64,000 nt of DNA. It comes from Voacanga thouarsii (lineage: Eukaryota; Streptophyta; Magnoliopsida; Gentianales; Apocynaceae). Numbering within the stretch: position 1 is the stretch's first letter; every line of letters starts with the position of its first letter. Location of the stretch: positions 1,064,001 to 1,128,000 of the forward strand of contig JANUWF010001161.1 of NCBI GenBank assembly GCA_026120185.1. Direction: 5' to 3'. The notes under the pieces were generated by a model, which saw only the letters and a program-made list of their open reading frames with translations, was not told where the DNA came from and did not search any database. The position numbers were made by a program, and so were the translations under genes. This document shows, one piece after another, positions 24,054 through 36,800 of the stretch.

Positions 24054-24302
24054 TGTGAAACCCCACCTAAAGCCAACCCTAGAGTAAGGGGGTCGGGAAT
24101 GCATATCATATTATTTTGCATGAATATATATGTTTTTGAATGATTTTATGTGCTTTAGAGTCATGGATTATAGGTTTAAATGCTCAGTTTTACTTATTGA
24201 GTAGGAAGGGTAAAATGGTAATTTTGCTTGAGGTCAGAATAGGAAGATAGCTTGAGGAGTAGATAAGAAAAATATGGGGGTGAGAAAATAAGAACAAGAG
24301 TT

Positions 24303-24368
24303 GTTGTGTTAAAGTGGTTAGAATCTTGGAATTAATCTCTAAGGTCATGAGTTCAAATCCCATCATTT
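24303..24368 (+). other. tRNA-like A-box/B-box segment in Tekay LTR, copy 2
   Basis: Plus strand: A-box-like TTAAAGTGGTTAGAA (about 24309-24323) and B-box-like AGTTCAAATCCC (24350-24361), about 250 bp into the LTR. Homologous to the segments at 14866-14934 and 58597-58660. Confidence 0.5.
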
Positions 24369-25912
24369 AAGCTTTTATCTTAATTAAGTTTAAATTTTTG
24401 TTTTCTTGCATTCCATGAAAATAGGAATGATTGTCTTAAGGGAGACATGAAGAGAATGTCCTAATCTTATCCTCATGTCCTAAAAGAATTCTTGTCCAAC
24501 TTATTACCTCTAGCTTTGTCCTAGCAATTTCATAATTCAAATAAACTAAAATCCATTAAATCTTTTTCTTTGAATTCCAAAAAAAATTATGTGATGATTT
24601 CTTCCCCTTGAATTTCGAAAATCAGCTTTGGGGAAGGGAGGTTGACCGAAAAATAGGAGGGGAAATAGGAGGGGTTCCAAGAGAAAATCAATCACCATGG
24701 AAGGACCTTCAAAACTATCTTCAAGATGTTCAAAACTATCTTCTCTAAGGTCATGGAAATTTTCCAGATTTGTTGCAGCCATTCTCTTCAAAAATTCAGG
24801 CCATAAACCCAACCATTTGCTACCAAGAAAATGGTCATTTCAAGTGGCTTAGAAGCTGGAAAAATTGTGCAATTTTCGGACTGCACAAAACAGCACCAAA
24901 CCAGAAATTTTTCTGGGCAATTCGCAGCTCTTCATCAAGGAAATGAAGCTGTTTTTAGTTCATCTTCAAGCCAGCAAACTTCTCTACATTAGTCCAGAAA
25001 TGAGGCTGAAAAACCACCCTTGGAAGACCCTCAAACAACCCTGAAGAACCTCTAAAAAACCGAGCTTAGAAGGTGCGAAAATCCTGTACCAAAATTCTGC
25101 AAATTTTGGGAAAAGCCATGAACACTTGAGAGCAGAATTTTTCCAGCCTTGTTTCTTTCTAGCCTAGGACCGAAAGTCACCTTCAATCTCTATAAAAATT
25201 GAGCTTGCTCAGCTGTAGACTGAACACCATAAACCCCACTCTTACCTTGAGCATAAGTACTCCATAGCTGCACCACAAAACACTCCTAAGATCACTCCAT
25301 TCAAACTCCATTTGAACTGCAAATAACCAGAATTTTCTCTGCCTTTAAGGACTGAATTTCGGCCAGCCTTGAGCAACAATAACCCTCAACCATTTCAGCA
25401 AAACATGCTTGTTCCAGCCGACACCATTAAAGCTCCTAGACACCTCTCTTGATCAAACACCATAGCTGATCTTTTACCTTAAACATCTCCACCATTTCCT
25501 CCATTTAAATTTCAAATAAAATCTGGTTTCTCTCTTTCACAAAGATGAAAACCGAAACCCTCAATCACACCCTACCATTCGGCCAGCTTTCTAGCAGAAT
25601 TCACACAGCACTTCTTCTAGTTTCTCTCCATTTTCACCTAAAACACCAAGAACACCAAGAACATACACTAGACTTCTTCAAGCCTAAACCAACTCCAAAC
25701 ACCACCAATCACTCTCAAATACTCCCAATCATCTCTACTTAATCCCTAGACTTCATTTCTGTCATTTATAACACAAAATCTCGCAAGCAAGAATTTTCAA
25801 CCGGATCAAAAAATCAGGGTTTCTCGAAGACCTCAAGAACATCAACAATGTAAAACAAGAACAACCTTCTTGTTCATCTTCTTCCATTCAATTCTTAATA
25901 CCCCTATCTAAT

Positions 25913-25913
<1 letters not shown>

Positions 25914-25993
<80 letters not shown>
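25914..25993. repeat. (CT)n microsatellite in Tekay LTR
   Basis: About 40 CT units, the longest of the three homologous tracts. Confidence 0.95.
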
Positions 25994-25996
<3 letters not shown>

Positions 25997-28230
25997 AACC
26001 GAAATGGTTGATCAAACCATCAACCATGAACGTTGTTTCATTGGATCATTCAAGTCATTCCATCGCGCATGGACCTTCTTTTATCTTCATCAAAGGACTC
26101 GACAATCAAGTATTCATTCTTAAATTTCTCTTATTAAATTTGGAAATCATGTCTCCTAGTTGATGATAGAGAAATGGATTATGATTGGGAGACTGAATAT
26201 ATGCATGTGGATTAGGGGATGAAGTTATGACTTGATAATGGTTGTATTTGACTAGGATATATGTGTTTTCCTTTCGAATCAATTTGTGTTCTTCATGCTT
26301 AATGAATTTAATGGATGTTGAAGAATGATTAGATATTATGACAACAAAGGTGATTAGGCTTTTATGATATTATTTTCCCATGGAAACCATGATTGATGAT
26401 TATGCTTAGTAGGATTTTGGCCATGTGATCGTATGAGATAGTTCAAGTGTTTGTGCATGAATAGATTAATTTCTTGTTTGATGATGGAGAATGGGATCAT
26501 GAATCTTTTTTAGCAATAGGAAGACCATGATGGAAGATTATTTTCTTGTAAATTCTAAGCTATATTCATTAGCAAATTTTATTACATAAATTAAAATTAC
26601 CACTATATTTTTCTTCAAAAATTCGAAACACTAGGGGATTTGTAGTAGAATATTAAATCAAACTATTAATGTTTTTATTAAACGAAAATTTAAAATAATC
26701 TATTAATAAATTTTAATTATTATTAATTATTTATTTATTACCTCTTCGAAATTAATTAAAAAATTATTATTTATTTAATTTATTATTTATTTATAATAAA
26801 GATATTTTTTTTAATTACCATTTCTTAATATCAAATAAGACTTAATAATATTTAAAATTCAAACCTTGGTTTATTTACTAATAATAACACTCAAGAATTA
26901 TTATTTGAGTCTATAATTTATTAACAATTATTTTAGAACCCCTAGTTATTTCAATCTATCAAACTAGACTTAGTTTGTAAAATTCTTCAGCATCTAGCCT
27001 TAAAGCTTAGGACATTAAGATCATGGTTAGTCATGGATGTATCTAGTTAAGCTAAGAATTATTTATGTAAGGCAGGTATAGCTTGAATGTGACCCTATGT
27101 TTTGTGTTTACCCCAGGCAGGGGTTAGGTCAGCCTTGGAAGACTTTTGTGTAGAGCAAGCAAAGAAGCAGGTAAGCTCCTGCACGGAATTTTGTGAAGAC
27201 CAAAAGTTATTGTGGCAAGCAAATGCAATGTATATGGACATTATTTGTAAAGGCAATTAAGGACTGTTTTTCCTTTTTATTTCAGTCAAGCAAATCATTT
27301 GGAAATTGAACAAGCGAGTTTTACACAAATCTAAACTTTTTCTAAAATCCAACTTGACTAGACTTTTGGAAGCCCTTAATTGCTATTTCCAAATAAAGCA
27401 AAGTTTGATCAATTTTCTCCCAAGTGGAACAATCAGCGTTGAGTACTCAATAAGGGTAGACCACCTGGACTAGTCTTTGAAGGGTTAGGGTAAGTCTCTC
27501 AGTAGGTGGCCACCTCTGAGGGGTGAGTCCTTCCTGGATAGGACGCCAGTCCGGTAGGTCATGCCAGTCCGAGCTAGCAAGTTTCAGTCATGTGGATTGT
27601 GTGTTCCGGAGTGAACAACCGGTAAGTTTGGGTGTAGAGATGGAGGAGTATCTCACCCGGTAGGCCGTACACCTACCTTTTGTCGACATTGCACAAAGTG
27701 TGGCATTCGATCGTTATTGGTCATGGGGCCCAACGTGTGGTAACCCATGGCTACCCATTTGAGTGGTTGTATTTATTGTGCACATGTATGATTTGAAAAG
27801 TGAAACACCACTCTTTATTTTCAACACTTATTTATTGCTTGCCAGCACTTTTCCCTATGAAACTTTTACAACTTGCATACATGAATTATTTTACCTGAAA
27901 CACTTAAAGCACACACGGGCTTACTGAGATTTTTTTATCTCACCACCTTTTATGCCATATTTTCAGGAAGATCCTGCTGTGGAGATCATTAGCTAGAATG
28001 TTGCTTTGCTTGAAGACTCTTATTATTTACTTTAAGTATTGTTTGAGAGATTGTTGCAAACAATTCATTTTGGATTTGTGCCAGTATTTATCTTTTGGGT
28101 TGTAATAAATTTAGTTTTAAAATCTTTAGTTTTATTTTATTTTCATGTAACCTAGTTATAAAGACCCCTTGTCCTTTGGACGGGGCGACATCCCCGGCCC
28201 TGTTGGGCCTAGATAATGGGGTGTTACAAG

Positions 28231-28241
28231 TGGTATCAGAG
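28231..28241 (+). other. primer-binding site of element F
   Basis: TGGTATCAGAG, complementary to the initiator tRNA-Met 3' end, two bases after the LTR. Confidence 0.9.
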
Positions 28242-28326
28242 ACTAGGTTTAGGCAAGTATTGATAGTATATGTCTTGATTTATTAAGTTCAAATATTTTG
28301 TCTGACCTTCTTGTCTGTGCTGTAGG

Positions 28327-28813
28327 ATGGTTAGAATGATTAGAACAGCAAGGATAGGACAGCAATGGCACGCTCCCATTCCTATCTACCCGGAGGACCT
28401 ACCTGTACCTCAACCAGTGCCTCAGCCAGCACCTTAGCCTACACCACAGCCAATTATTGCCCTGGATGATAGTAGTGACGATGAGGTCCAGATCATTGAG
28501 ACACCCCCCATACCCGTGATCGACCTGGTTACTGATAGTGAAGCTGAGGAGATAGACATGGAATATGTTCCCCTTCCTCCTAGTCCCATAGTTGATTTAA
28601 CTGCGACGGTGATGACCCGGGGAGATAGATTATGAATCTCCACCTAGACCTTCCTTTGTAACCCCACCCAATCAGTTTGAGACCAGGGAAAGTTCTAGGA
28701 GAGGCTGGGAAGGAGCCAATAGATGGGTTTGCCGGTGGGGCTGGGATAGACTTCACTAGGAATTCAGGGGATGGATATATGATGCCGACATTGAAGACTA
28801 CGATGAGGATTAG
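28327..28813 (+). pseudogene. acidic leader ORF upstream of gag in Tekay element F (ORF0)
   Basis: A reading frame of about 162 codons between PBS and gag, from ATG 28327 to TAG 28811, with in-frame stops (28435-28437 among them) and one frame slip near 28615. It is Pro-rich at first (PVPQPVPQPAP) and then very acidic. Two hydrophobic cores followed by acid or Ser, PVIDLVTDSEAEE and PIVDLTA, look like SUMO-interaction motifs. The C-terminus is again acidic (DADIEDYDED). Element E has a frame of similar length, place and character at 50805-51320. I do not recognise a family. Its presence in two separate Tekay elements suggests it was once coding. Confidence 0.55.
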
Positions 28814-29084
28814 GAAGGCCAAGTTACGCTTTGTTTGAAACGTTTTATTTGCTATTTTCAAGAAACTCCTAGGCTAGGAGTCTATTCACCTTTACTGCTT
28901 TATTTTAAAATTTATGCAAATAAGAGTACCTAGAGTACTCTAAGTTTTGAGAAAATTTATGTGTCATTCTTTATACAAAATTGCATCCAATTTCCTTTCG
29001 CTTTAAGTTGAATGTGAATGCATGCTCAATTTGGATATTTTCAACTTTGATGCATAAACTTATTATTTGGGGAAATGGTTTAGA

Positions 29085-30161
29085 ATGGCACCCAGACGTC
29101 GTGCAGCCACATCCAACAGAAGGGTTCCTGAGGCAGAGCCCGTGACACCGGAGATGGAAACAACTCAAAGGACATCACCAAATCATGGGGATGAGAACGA
29201 AATGGGACCAGAAATGGGATCGGAAGAACCGGTTAGTGCGACTATGACGCAAGCATTCCATAAAATGACCGAGATTCTGCAAAACTTGACTGAGCGGAGG
29301 AATCCGAAAGGGGAAGATGAAGCATTGGAGCGGTTTCTGAAATTTCAACTGCCTATCTTCTTGGGAAAGGCTGAACAAGACCAAAAAGCTGAACAATGGG
29401 TGGAACAAATGGAGGACATTTTTGCCACGCTCCAGTATACCGAAAGACGTATGGTGAAGTTTGTCGCGTTCCGACTAAGGGGTCCAGCTCGGGCATGTTG
29501 GCAAAGGGTTCAGGATGATTGGGAGATGATTGACCAAGACTGGACGTGGGCTAATTTCGTGGAAGCATTCCGGGCAGAATATATCCCTCAGTGGATAGTC
29601 GAGAAATGGGAAGACGAGTTCCAGAATCTGAAGCAGGGAAGCATGACAGTAGCCCAATACGCAGCGCGGTTCACGTAGCTGTCAAAGTACTGCAAGAGGC
29701 TGGTGGATACTGAACAAAACAGAATGAGGCAATTTGTTAAGGGATTAAGGCAAGAGCTAAGAAGGGCGTTAGCACCCTCTCCGCCAGTGACTTATTCGGG
29801 GGCTGTGGACGCAGCCACCCGTACTGAGAATGAAGACCGCAACCGATTGGCTTCCCGACCGTTCGTACCGACAAGACAGCCGCCAAGACCTTTCCAGAGG
29901 CAGCAACCTAACAAGCGTCCTGCCAACCAGCAATGGCAGAATAGGGGAAAGCAAGCTCGAACAACACCAGTTGGTCCAGTGCAGAATCTTCCTTTATGCC
30001 GGCACTGTGGAAAAAGGGGCCACATTGAGAAGAATTGTTGGTCGAAAGGAGGAGAGCGGAAGTGCTACCACTGCAGAGATCCAAGCCATCTACGGAACGC
30101 CTGCCCTAAACTTCTCCGGATTGGACCGGGGAACCCAGCTCAGAACTCGGGGCCGAATTGA
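29085..30161 (+). pseudogene. gag: Tekay element F: gag, one in-frame stop
   Basis: From ATG 29085 (MAPRRRAATSNRR). The retrotransposon Gag domain is present: ERFLKFQLPIFLGKAEQDQKA, then W...F...F..EYIP and EDEFQNLKQGSMTVAQYAARF. A TAG at 29676 breaks it exactly where the conserved Q of 'FTQLSKYC' is expected (CAG to TAG); the same frame continues to 30161. A double zinc knuckle follows: CRHCGKRGHIEKNC (29998-30039) and CYHCRDPSHLRNAC (30063-30104). The frame then shifts into protease. About 358 codons, a normal length. Otherwise well preserved, so F is not very old. Confidence 0.9.
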
Positions 30162-31725
30162 GCCAATACCTCGGGAGCTTCGGGAGTGGAACGCGAAGCC
30201 GCAAGTGAAAGCAAAAGTTTTCGCTCTCAACTGGGAGGAGGTTGGAGCCGATGCGGCGGTAGTGGAAGGTACGCTTGCTATCCAAGGTCGTTCTGTTAAT
30301 GCATTGATAGACCTGGATCTACCCATTCCTATTTAAATAAGAATTGTGCATATTAATTGGGTTGGGATGGAGTAGAACTACCTTTTACCTTGTTAGTAAG
30401 TACACCTTTGGGGAAAATGGTGCAAGCAGATCGGTATGTGCAGAATTGTAAAATTGAAGTAGGAAGAGAAAGGTTGGAGGGAGATTTAATAGTCTTAGCT
30501 ATTGATGATTATGATTTAATATTGGGGATGGATTGGTTAGCAAAGCATGGTGCTAGAGTAGATTGTAGGAATAAGTCGGTTCAGTTCATTAGACCAGGGT
30601 GTGATGTGTTGGAGTTCAATGGTGGGAAAGTAAAAGAATTGAAGTTTTTGATAGCCGGGGCTAAAGCCCGGAAGTTGTTGAGGCAAGGATGCCAAGGATA
30701 TTTAGCTTCTGTGATAAACAAGCCGAATGACCAGTGCACTCTGGAGGATACTGAGGTGGTGAAGGATTTTCCTGACGTGTTCCCGGTGGAACTCACTTCT
30801 CTACCTCCCAATCGAGAAGTTGAGTTCACTATTGATCTAGTCCCCGGAGCGGAACCGGTGTCTCGAACTCCGTATCGAATGGCACCGGCAGAGCTGAAAG
30901 AATTGAAGGAGCAACTAGAAGAATTGGTGAGGCAAGGTTATATCAAACCTAGCACGTCACCCTGGGGAGCACCTGTGCTATTTGTGAAGAAAAAGGACGG
31001 GACTCTAAGGTTGTGTATTGACTACCGGGGCTTGAACAACCTGACTATCAAGAATAAATATCCTCTGTCGTTAATTGACGAGCTGTTTGACCAGTTGCAA
31101 GGATCCAGTTGTTACTCTAAACTGGATTTGAGGCAAGGCTACTATCAAGTAAGGATAAAAGAGGAAGATATTCCTAAGACTGCTTTCAATACAAGATATG
31201 GTCATTACGAGTTTGTGGTGATGCCTTTCGGGGTAACCAATGCACCCGCGGTATTTATGGATCTAATGCATCGAGTGTTCCAGCCTTACTTGGACAAGTT
31301 CGTGGTGGTCTTCATCGACGACATACTTATATACTCCAAGAGCCCAGAGGACCATGAAGAACATTTGAAGTTGGTACTAGAAAAGCTAATGGAGCACAAG
31401 CTTTACGCCAAGTTTAGCAAGTGCGAGTTTTGGTTGGATAGTGTGGCGTTTCTTGGTCACGTGGTGACTAAGGAGGGAATCAAAGTAGACCCAGCAAAGG
31501 TTGAAGCCGTATCAGACTGGAAGCAACCAGAGAACATCATGAGATTCGAAGCTTCTTGGGATTGGCTGGCTATTACCGGAGGTTTATTAAGGGATTTTCA
31601 ACATTAGCATCTCCTATGACCCGGCTGCTGAGAAAGGACGTGCCCTTTGTTTGGAACGGAAAATGCAAAAAGAGTTTCCAAGAGTTGAAGCGGAGGTTAA
31701 TGACAGCGCCTGTGCTGAGTCTGCC
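30162..31725 (+). pseudogene. pol: Tekay element F: protease and RT, truncated
   Basis: Protease remnant VNALIDLD at about 30296-30320, where the catalytic D-x-G is damaged, then a frameshift. An open frame 30357-31607 carries [30 protein letters not shown] and full RT fingers and palm: [42 protein letters not shown], and [13 protein letters not shown] with the catalytic D-D at about 31315-31321. One base is missing near 31539, which throws out the following [14 protein letters not shown] block (31556 on). Sequence stops in the RNase H linker at 31725; RNase H, integrase, chromodomain and 3' LTR are deleted and LTR C follows. Confidence 0.93.
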
Positions 31726-32359
31726 GGAAAACCTAATAGGTCACACACAATAGATGATTATATACTCAAGATGTTATTTGATAACATAGTGGGGTTAATT
31801 GCGCGAAAGAGAAGTTGTTGTGGATAAATTATAATTAGTTATAATTTATGGTCCAAATTGTAATTGTGAGAACTTGATATTTCCAATTACAATTAGGGGT
31901 TCTAATAGGATTAGAATTCTCAATTTTGGTAGGGTTTTTGGTGTTATATGATGATATGGCCACCAATCCTAGCTGTGAGTAATACACACGATCTTCTATC
32001 TCTCTCTCTCTCTTGTTTTTACTGAAAACATGAAGAACCCTAGCCACCACTTTTTTCTGCTAGCAGAAGAAATTTTGGTTCTTGAGTATTCTTTTATGTG
32101 GATTACTATTAGAGATAATCACACACTGTAATTATAGTGGTTATATGTTCCATTCTCGTGAAGTTGGATCTAGAGGATTGTTAGATCGCGCCTCAATTTG
32201 AAGAAGAAATTTTTGTTCTTCGGATGATCAAACAAAGGTAAAAAACTGCTGCCTTTATTATCTTTATAACTTGTTTTTCACACATAGGCAGGTCCTGGGA
32301 TGGTATCTTGTTTATTCTTCCGCTGTGCCGTATAGGATACGAGCCTGTGATACCTAACA
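31726..32359 (+). mobile_element. 3' LTR of element C, right part
   Basis: Matches LTR C from about base 1067 (19583) to its end CCTAACA, followed by the target duplication ATATG (32360-32364). About 165 bp of LTR C between the F insertion point and this block are missing. They were lost with the right half of F. The break lies within GGAAAAC (31726-31732). Confidence 0.9.
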
Positions 32360-32364
32360 ATATG

Positions 32365-33856
32365 ATAACCAAGTCTGGACTTTGGTTAATCCACCTGAAG
32401 GTTCAAAAACTATTGGGTGTAAATGGGTTTTCAAAAAGAAAACAGATATAGAGGAAAATGTGCATACTTACAAAGTACGACTGGTAGCAAAAGGTTATAG
32501 ACAAAGTCATGGTATAGACTATGATGAAACCTTTTCACCAGTTGTAATTCTTAAATCTATTAGAATTCTTCTCACCATAGCAGTATATTATGATTATGAG
32601 ATTTGGCAAATGGATGTCAAAATTGCGTTCTTTAATGGAAACTTACTCGAGGATGTGTACATGACATAACCTGAGGGTTTTGATGATCCTTTGAATTCTA
32701 ATAAAGTGTGCAAGCTTCAAAGATCCATTTATGGATTGAAGCAAGCATCTCAAAGCTGGAATCTTTGTTTTGATGAAACAATTAAAGAATTTAACTTTAC
32801 CAAATATAAAGATAAGCCTTGTGTCTATAAGAAAATCAGTGGGAATGCAATCGTCTTTTTGGTACTTTATGTTGATGACATCTGACTCATTGTTAATGAT
32901 ATACCAACTCTACAAAGTGTAAAGACATGGTTGGGAAATTGTTTCTCAATGAAAGACTTAGGTGAACTTGCCTATATTGTAGGTGTAAGGATCTATAGAG
33001 ATAGATCTAGAAAGTTAATTGGACCAAGTTAAAGTGCACACGTTGACAAGGTACTGGAAAGGTTCAGCAAAACTCTAAGAGAAGATTCTTGCCAATGTCA
33101 CATGCTATTAAGCTCAGCAAAATTCAAAGTCCTTCCACTAAGGATGAAGAAGAGCGCATGAACAAGATACCATACGCTTTCACTATAGGATCTATCATAT
33201 ATGCCATGTTATGTACTTGACCAGAGGTGTCATATGTATTGAGCATGACGAGTAGTTTCCAATTAAATCTTGGAGAGCCACACTAGACTACTGTCAAGAA
33301 CATACTGAAGTACTTAAGAAGAACTAAAGATTTGTTCTTAGTTTATGGAGGACAAGAAAGCAAGCTATTTGTAAATGGCTACACTGATGCTAGTTTTCAG
33401 TGCGACATAGATGATTACAAATCGCAATCAGGTTTTCTATTTTGTTTGAATGGAGGTGCTATAAGCTGGAAAAGTTCAAAGCAGGATACAGTGGCCGATT
33501 CTACTACAGAAACTGAGTATGTAGCTGCCTCAACTGCAGCTAAAGAAGCAGTTTGGATTAAAAAGTTAATTACAGAACTAGATGTAGTTCCTAGTATTGT
33601 GAACCCATTGGATCTTTATTATGACAACAATGGAGCCATTGCACAAGCTAAGGAACCAAGATCACATCAGCGATCCAAACATATACTTAGATGTTTTCAT
33701 CTTATTCGAGAAATTGTTGATAGAGAAGATGTCAAAGTATGCAAGATATCAACTGATGACAATGTTGCAGTTCCACTAACAAAGCCTCTCCCATCGTCTA
33801 AACATGATAGTCATACTAGATCAATAGAATTATGGTTTATGTCAAATTGGTCTTAG
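32365..33856 (+). pseudogene. pol: Copia element A: RT (rest) and RNase H, broken
   Basis: Continues RT from element C onward: WTLVNPPEGSKTIGCKWVFK, VRLVAKGYRQ, DYDETFSPVV, QMDVKIAFFNGNL, KLQRSIYGLKQASQSW, then VLYVDDI (about 32862-32882) followed by TGA. Frameshifts and stops fill about 33030-33330. RNase H at 33332-33856 is open for 174 codons: YTDASFQCD, SQSGFLF, ISWKSSKQDTVADSTTETEYVAAS, DNNGAIA and the conserved SKHI. It ends 3 bp before the PPT region. This is the best preserved domain of A. Confidence 0.92.
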
Positions 33857-33859
33857 TGT

Positions 33860-33869
33860 AAGTGGGAGA
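33860..33869 (+). other. polypurine tract of element A
   Basis: AAGTGGGAGA, followed after one T by the 3' LTR start TGTTAGGG at 33871. Confidence 0.88.
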
Positions 33870-33870
33870 T

Positions 33871-36800
33871 TGTTAGGGATATGCCCTAGAATCAATTTGT
33901 ACTTATATTATTGTCGTTATGTATTATGTAATAATACGAGACATTTCTTTCCATGAATAGTGCATTTAGTTTTTTGGTTATCAAGTACGTAAGTTGATAG
34001 TAAAATCCTACAATCAATACAATGACTATTCTTAAACTGTCCATAATCGATTATTATTAGTGGAACAATAATAAATTAAGATTAGTATGTTTGTGACTTG
34101 ATGGCTATGTTTTACTGGTCATGGATATATGTGATATCAAGTCAAAACATAAATAAATATTAGAAAACATTGTATTGGACATGACTTACTATGAGAGTAC
34201 TTCATGGAGCATGTCATAAGTACTTTCTAGCTATAATGATATTAAAAGTCCTTTGACCTGAATTCATCATAGTTTCCTATTTGATAAATTTTATATTTTG
34301 ATATTGTCTAAAATTATCTTTAACCAAATAATAAATTAGACCACTGTTGGATATAGAATAAATTAGGGAGAGGAATATGATTGATAGTGAAGGAATTTAT
34401 CCCCCTCAATTATGGGAGAGATATCTATGGGCCCCTTAATAAGTTAGACTGTTAAAATGCATAGCCATGATCAAATATATCAATTTGAGATATTAATATC
34501 ATTTGTCTTAACAGTCTACTATGAGATCAAGAAATAATTGATTAAGCTTAATAAGGATGACATGCTCCGTGCCTTATGCTTAATCTGGATATCGTGTGAT
34601 AAAAAGACTAAATATAAAGTTATGGTTTGGTTTAAAGAGATCACTGATCTTCATTTAATCTGGATAATTATAATATTTTGCTAAAAACTGTTTATAACTT
34701 GTGGGCCATTTAAATGTGATTTGGGCACACTTCTAGTGTTAAATGAACCTATATGGTCACACAATAAGCGAAATAGTTAGGTTATTTTTCTGGTAACCAG
34801 GTTCGATGAATCTGAAAATATGTCTAAGTTAATCAAACCTAGAAAATGTTAGTGTTGTGCCCTAGAGGTAATTACTTGTACATTGTATATGTCATATTTT
34901 ATTTTAATAAAAGACATTATTTATCTTACAGTTTCTTTTGTTTACTTTTAAGTAATATAACTGTTCGATAAAGTCCCTAGTACAACACTATGTTAAGGAA
35001 ATCATGATATGAGATTCCTACTACACTATATAGTGTTAGTACTTAAATAGTCCCTAGTCGTAGTATTAATGAGACAGGACATCATTAATGCGTTAAGACT
35101 AGCATGTATTAGACTTCCTGATTTGATCAGGCAGTGGTTCTCATATCCGTGAGTATTGAGATACTCAAAGTGAACACGTGAATGCTTGTTAATGGAATAA
35201 GTTCATTGGATGACCTAGCTTTGAGATAATCACATGGATAGCTATTTAGTGCCAGTGATATAATCTTAATATAGCAAACGTGCAAGTATCCTTAGACTTG
35301 AGATCTCCAAGGTACTTTGTTTGCTGAGCATTGTATTTTGATTCCAATCTCCGGAGCTCGATTGAGGACTGCCTATGGGATGGATATTGGGTACTTTGTG
35401 AGGTAAACGAAAGTAGTTGAGAGGGTCAACAAATGATTCACCTCTCCTAATAGTAGGGGCGAATATCTCATGGCCACTTGTAGGAATTACTACTCGAGAA
35501 GTCCTAGGTCAAGGCGATTGTGTATTGGAAATAGTTCCAATTGATACATATCTAGAGTAGTGGGTTCCTGGTACAATCACTATTGTATTCGAGCCAGAAT
35601 TAATTTTGGAGGGAGTTGGCACTGATTTTGTACTCCAAACCGAATGAGATATTGTATAGTGAAAGGAGTTAATTGCACTGAAGTTTGTTATTAAATGGTT
35701 CATGTCATGCCATTTGACTTCCTGGACTCTTGGGTGGTCATGATGTGTTGCTAGATACCGCTCATGATCTGGGAATATGGGTTTATTAATTGATGAATTA
35801 ATAAACTAATCCTAATTAGAATTAATAGGATTAAATCTAATTAATTATGGATTATTAATCTCAAAGACGTTTGGATTAATTCATATTCTCTACTAATTGA
35901 CTGGGAAACCTAATAAGTCACACACAATAGATGATTATATATACTCAAGATGTTATTTGATTACATAGTGGGGTTAATTGAGAGAAAGAGAAGTTGTTAT
36001 GGACAAATTATAATTAGTTATAATTTATTGTCCAAATTATAATTGTGAGAATTTGATGTTTCCAATTACAATTAGGGAATTCTAATAGGATTAGAATTCT
36101 CAGTTTTGGTAGGGGATTTTTGTGTAACATATAGATGAAACACACAAAAACCCTAGAGAAGGCATAACACTAAAACCCTAGCAACACAACCTTCTCTTCT
36201 TCTCTCTTTCTCTCGTTTTGAAAAAACGTGAAGGAACCTAGCCGCCACTTAGTGGATCTGCTAGCACAGAACACTTTGTGCTTGAGTGTATCCTCTGTGT
36301 GGATTACTGTTAGATATAATTACACACTGTGATTATAGTGGTTAGACGTTCAACTCTCGTGGAGTTTGCACACTGGATCACGCTTCGACTTGAAGAAGAA
36401 TTTTTTGTTCTTCGGATGATCAAAGAAAGGTAAAAAGCTATCACCTTTGATCTATTTATGTCTTGTTTTCCACATATTTGCGGGTCCTGGGATGGTATCT
36501 CATTTTATTCTTCCACTGCGTCATATATGATACGAGCCTGAGATACCCAACAGAAAATTGACCAAATACAATGAATCTGGAAATATGTCCACATTCAATG
36601 TATTTGGATTTTGTCCAAATTGTAAGAATCTGACTCGGTAAATTAATTGGTTAAATTATAGAGATAATGGCAGAATCTTATCATATCAGTTTTAATTTAA
36701 TTTGAATTTAAAATAAAATATGATAAGATATTATCAGAGTTAGACTCCAAGAGGTTCGGGTGGTTTTTAAGAAAACCCTAGCCGTCTTCTCAAGCGTGCT

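Larger units (their letters stand above)
24054..28228 (+). mobile_element. 5' LTR of Tekay element F (family D), 4.18 kb
   Basis: Opens TGTGAAACCCCACC and ends GGGGTGTTACA, followed two bases later by a PBS. At 4175 bp it is very long, as known for the Tekay/Del chromovirus lineage. Long (CT)n at 25914-25993, an AT-rich third at about 26570-26960, and a tRNA-like segment at 24303-24368. A candidate TATA box TATAAAAA lies at 25191-25198. Short reading frames within it have no recognisable domain. The left flank is LTR C sequence; the right partner LTR is deleted, so no TSD can be checked. Confidence 0.92.

Noticed and set aside
25911..26123. Ser/Leu-repeat protein
   Set aside because: Translation of the (CT)n microsatellite in the Tekay LTR.
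30090..30326. Minus-strand frame opposite the gag-protease region of F
   Set aside because: Shadow of the coding strand in a GC-richer region.
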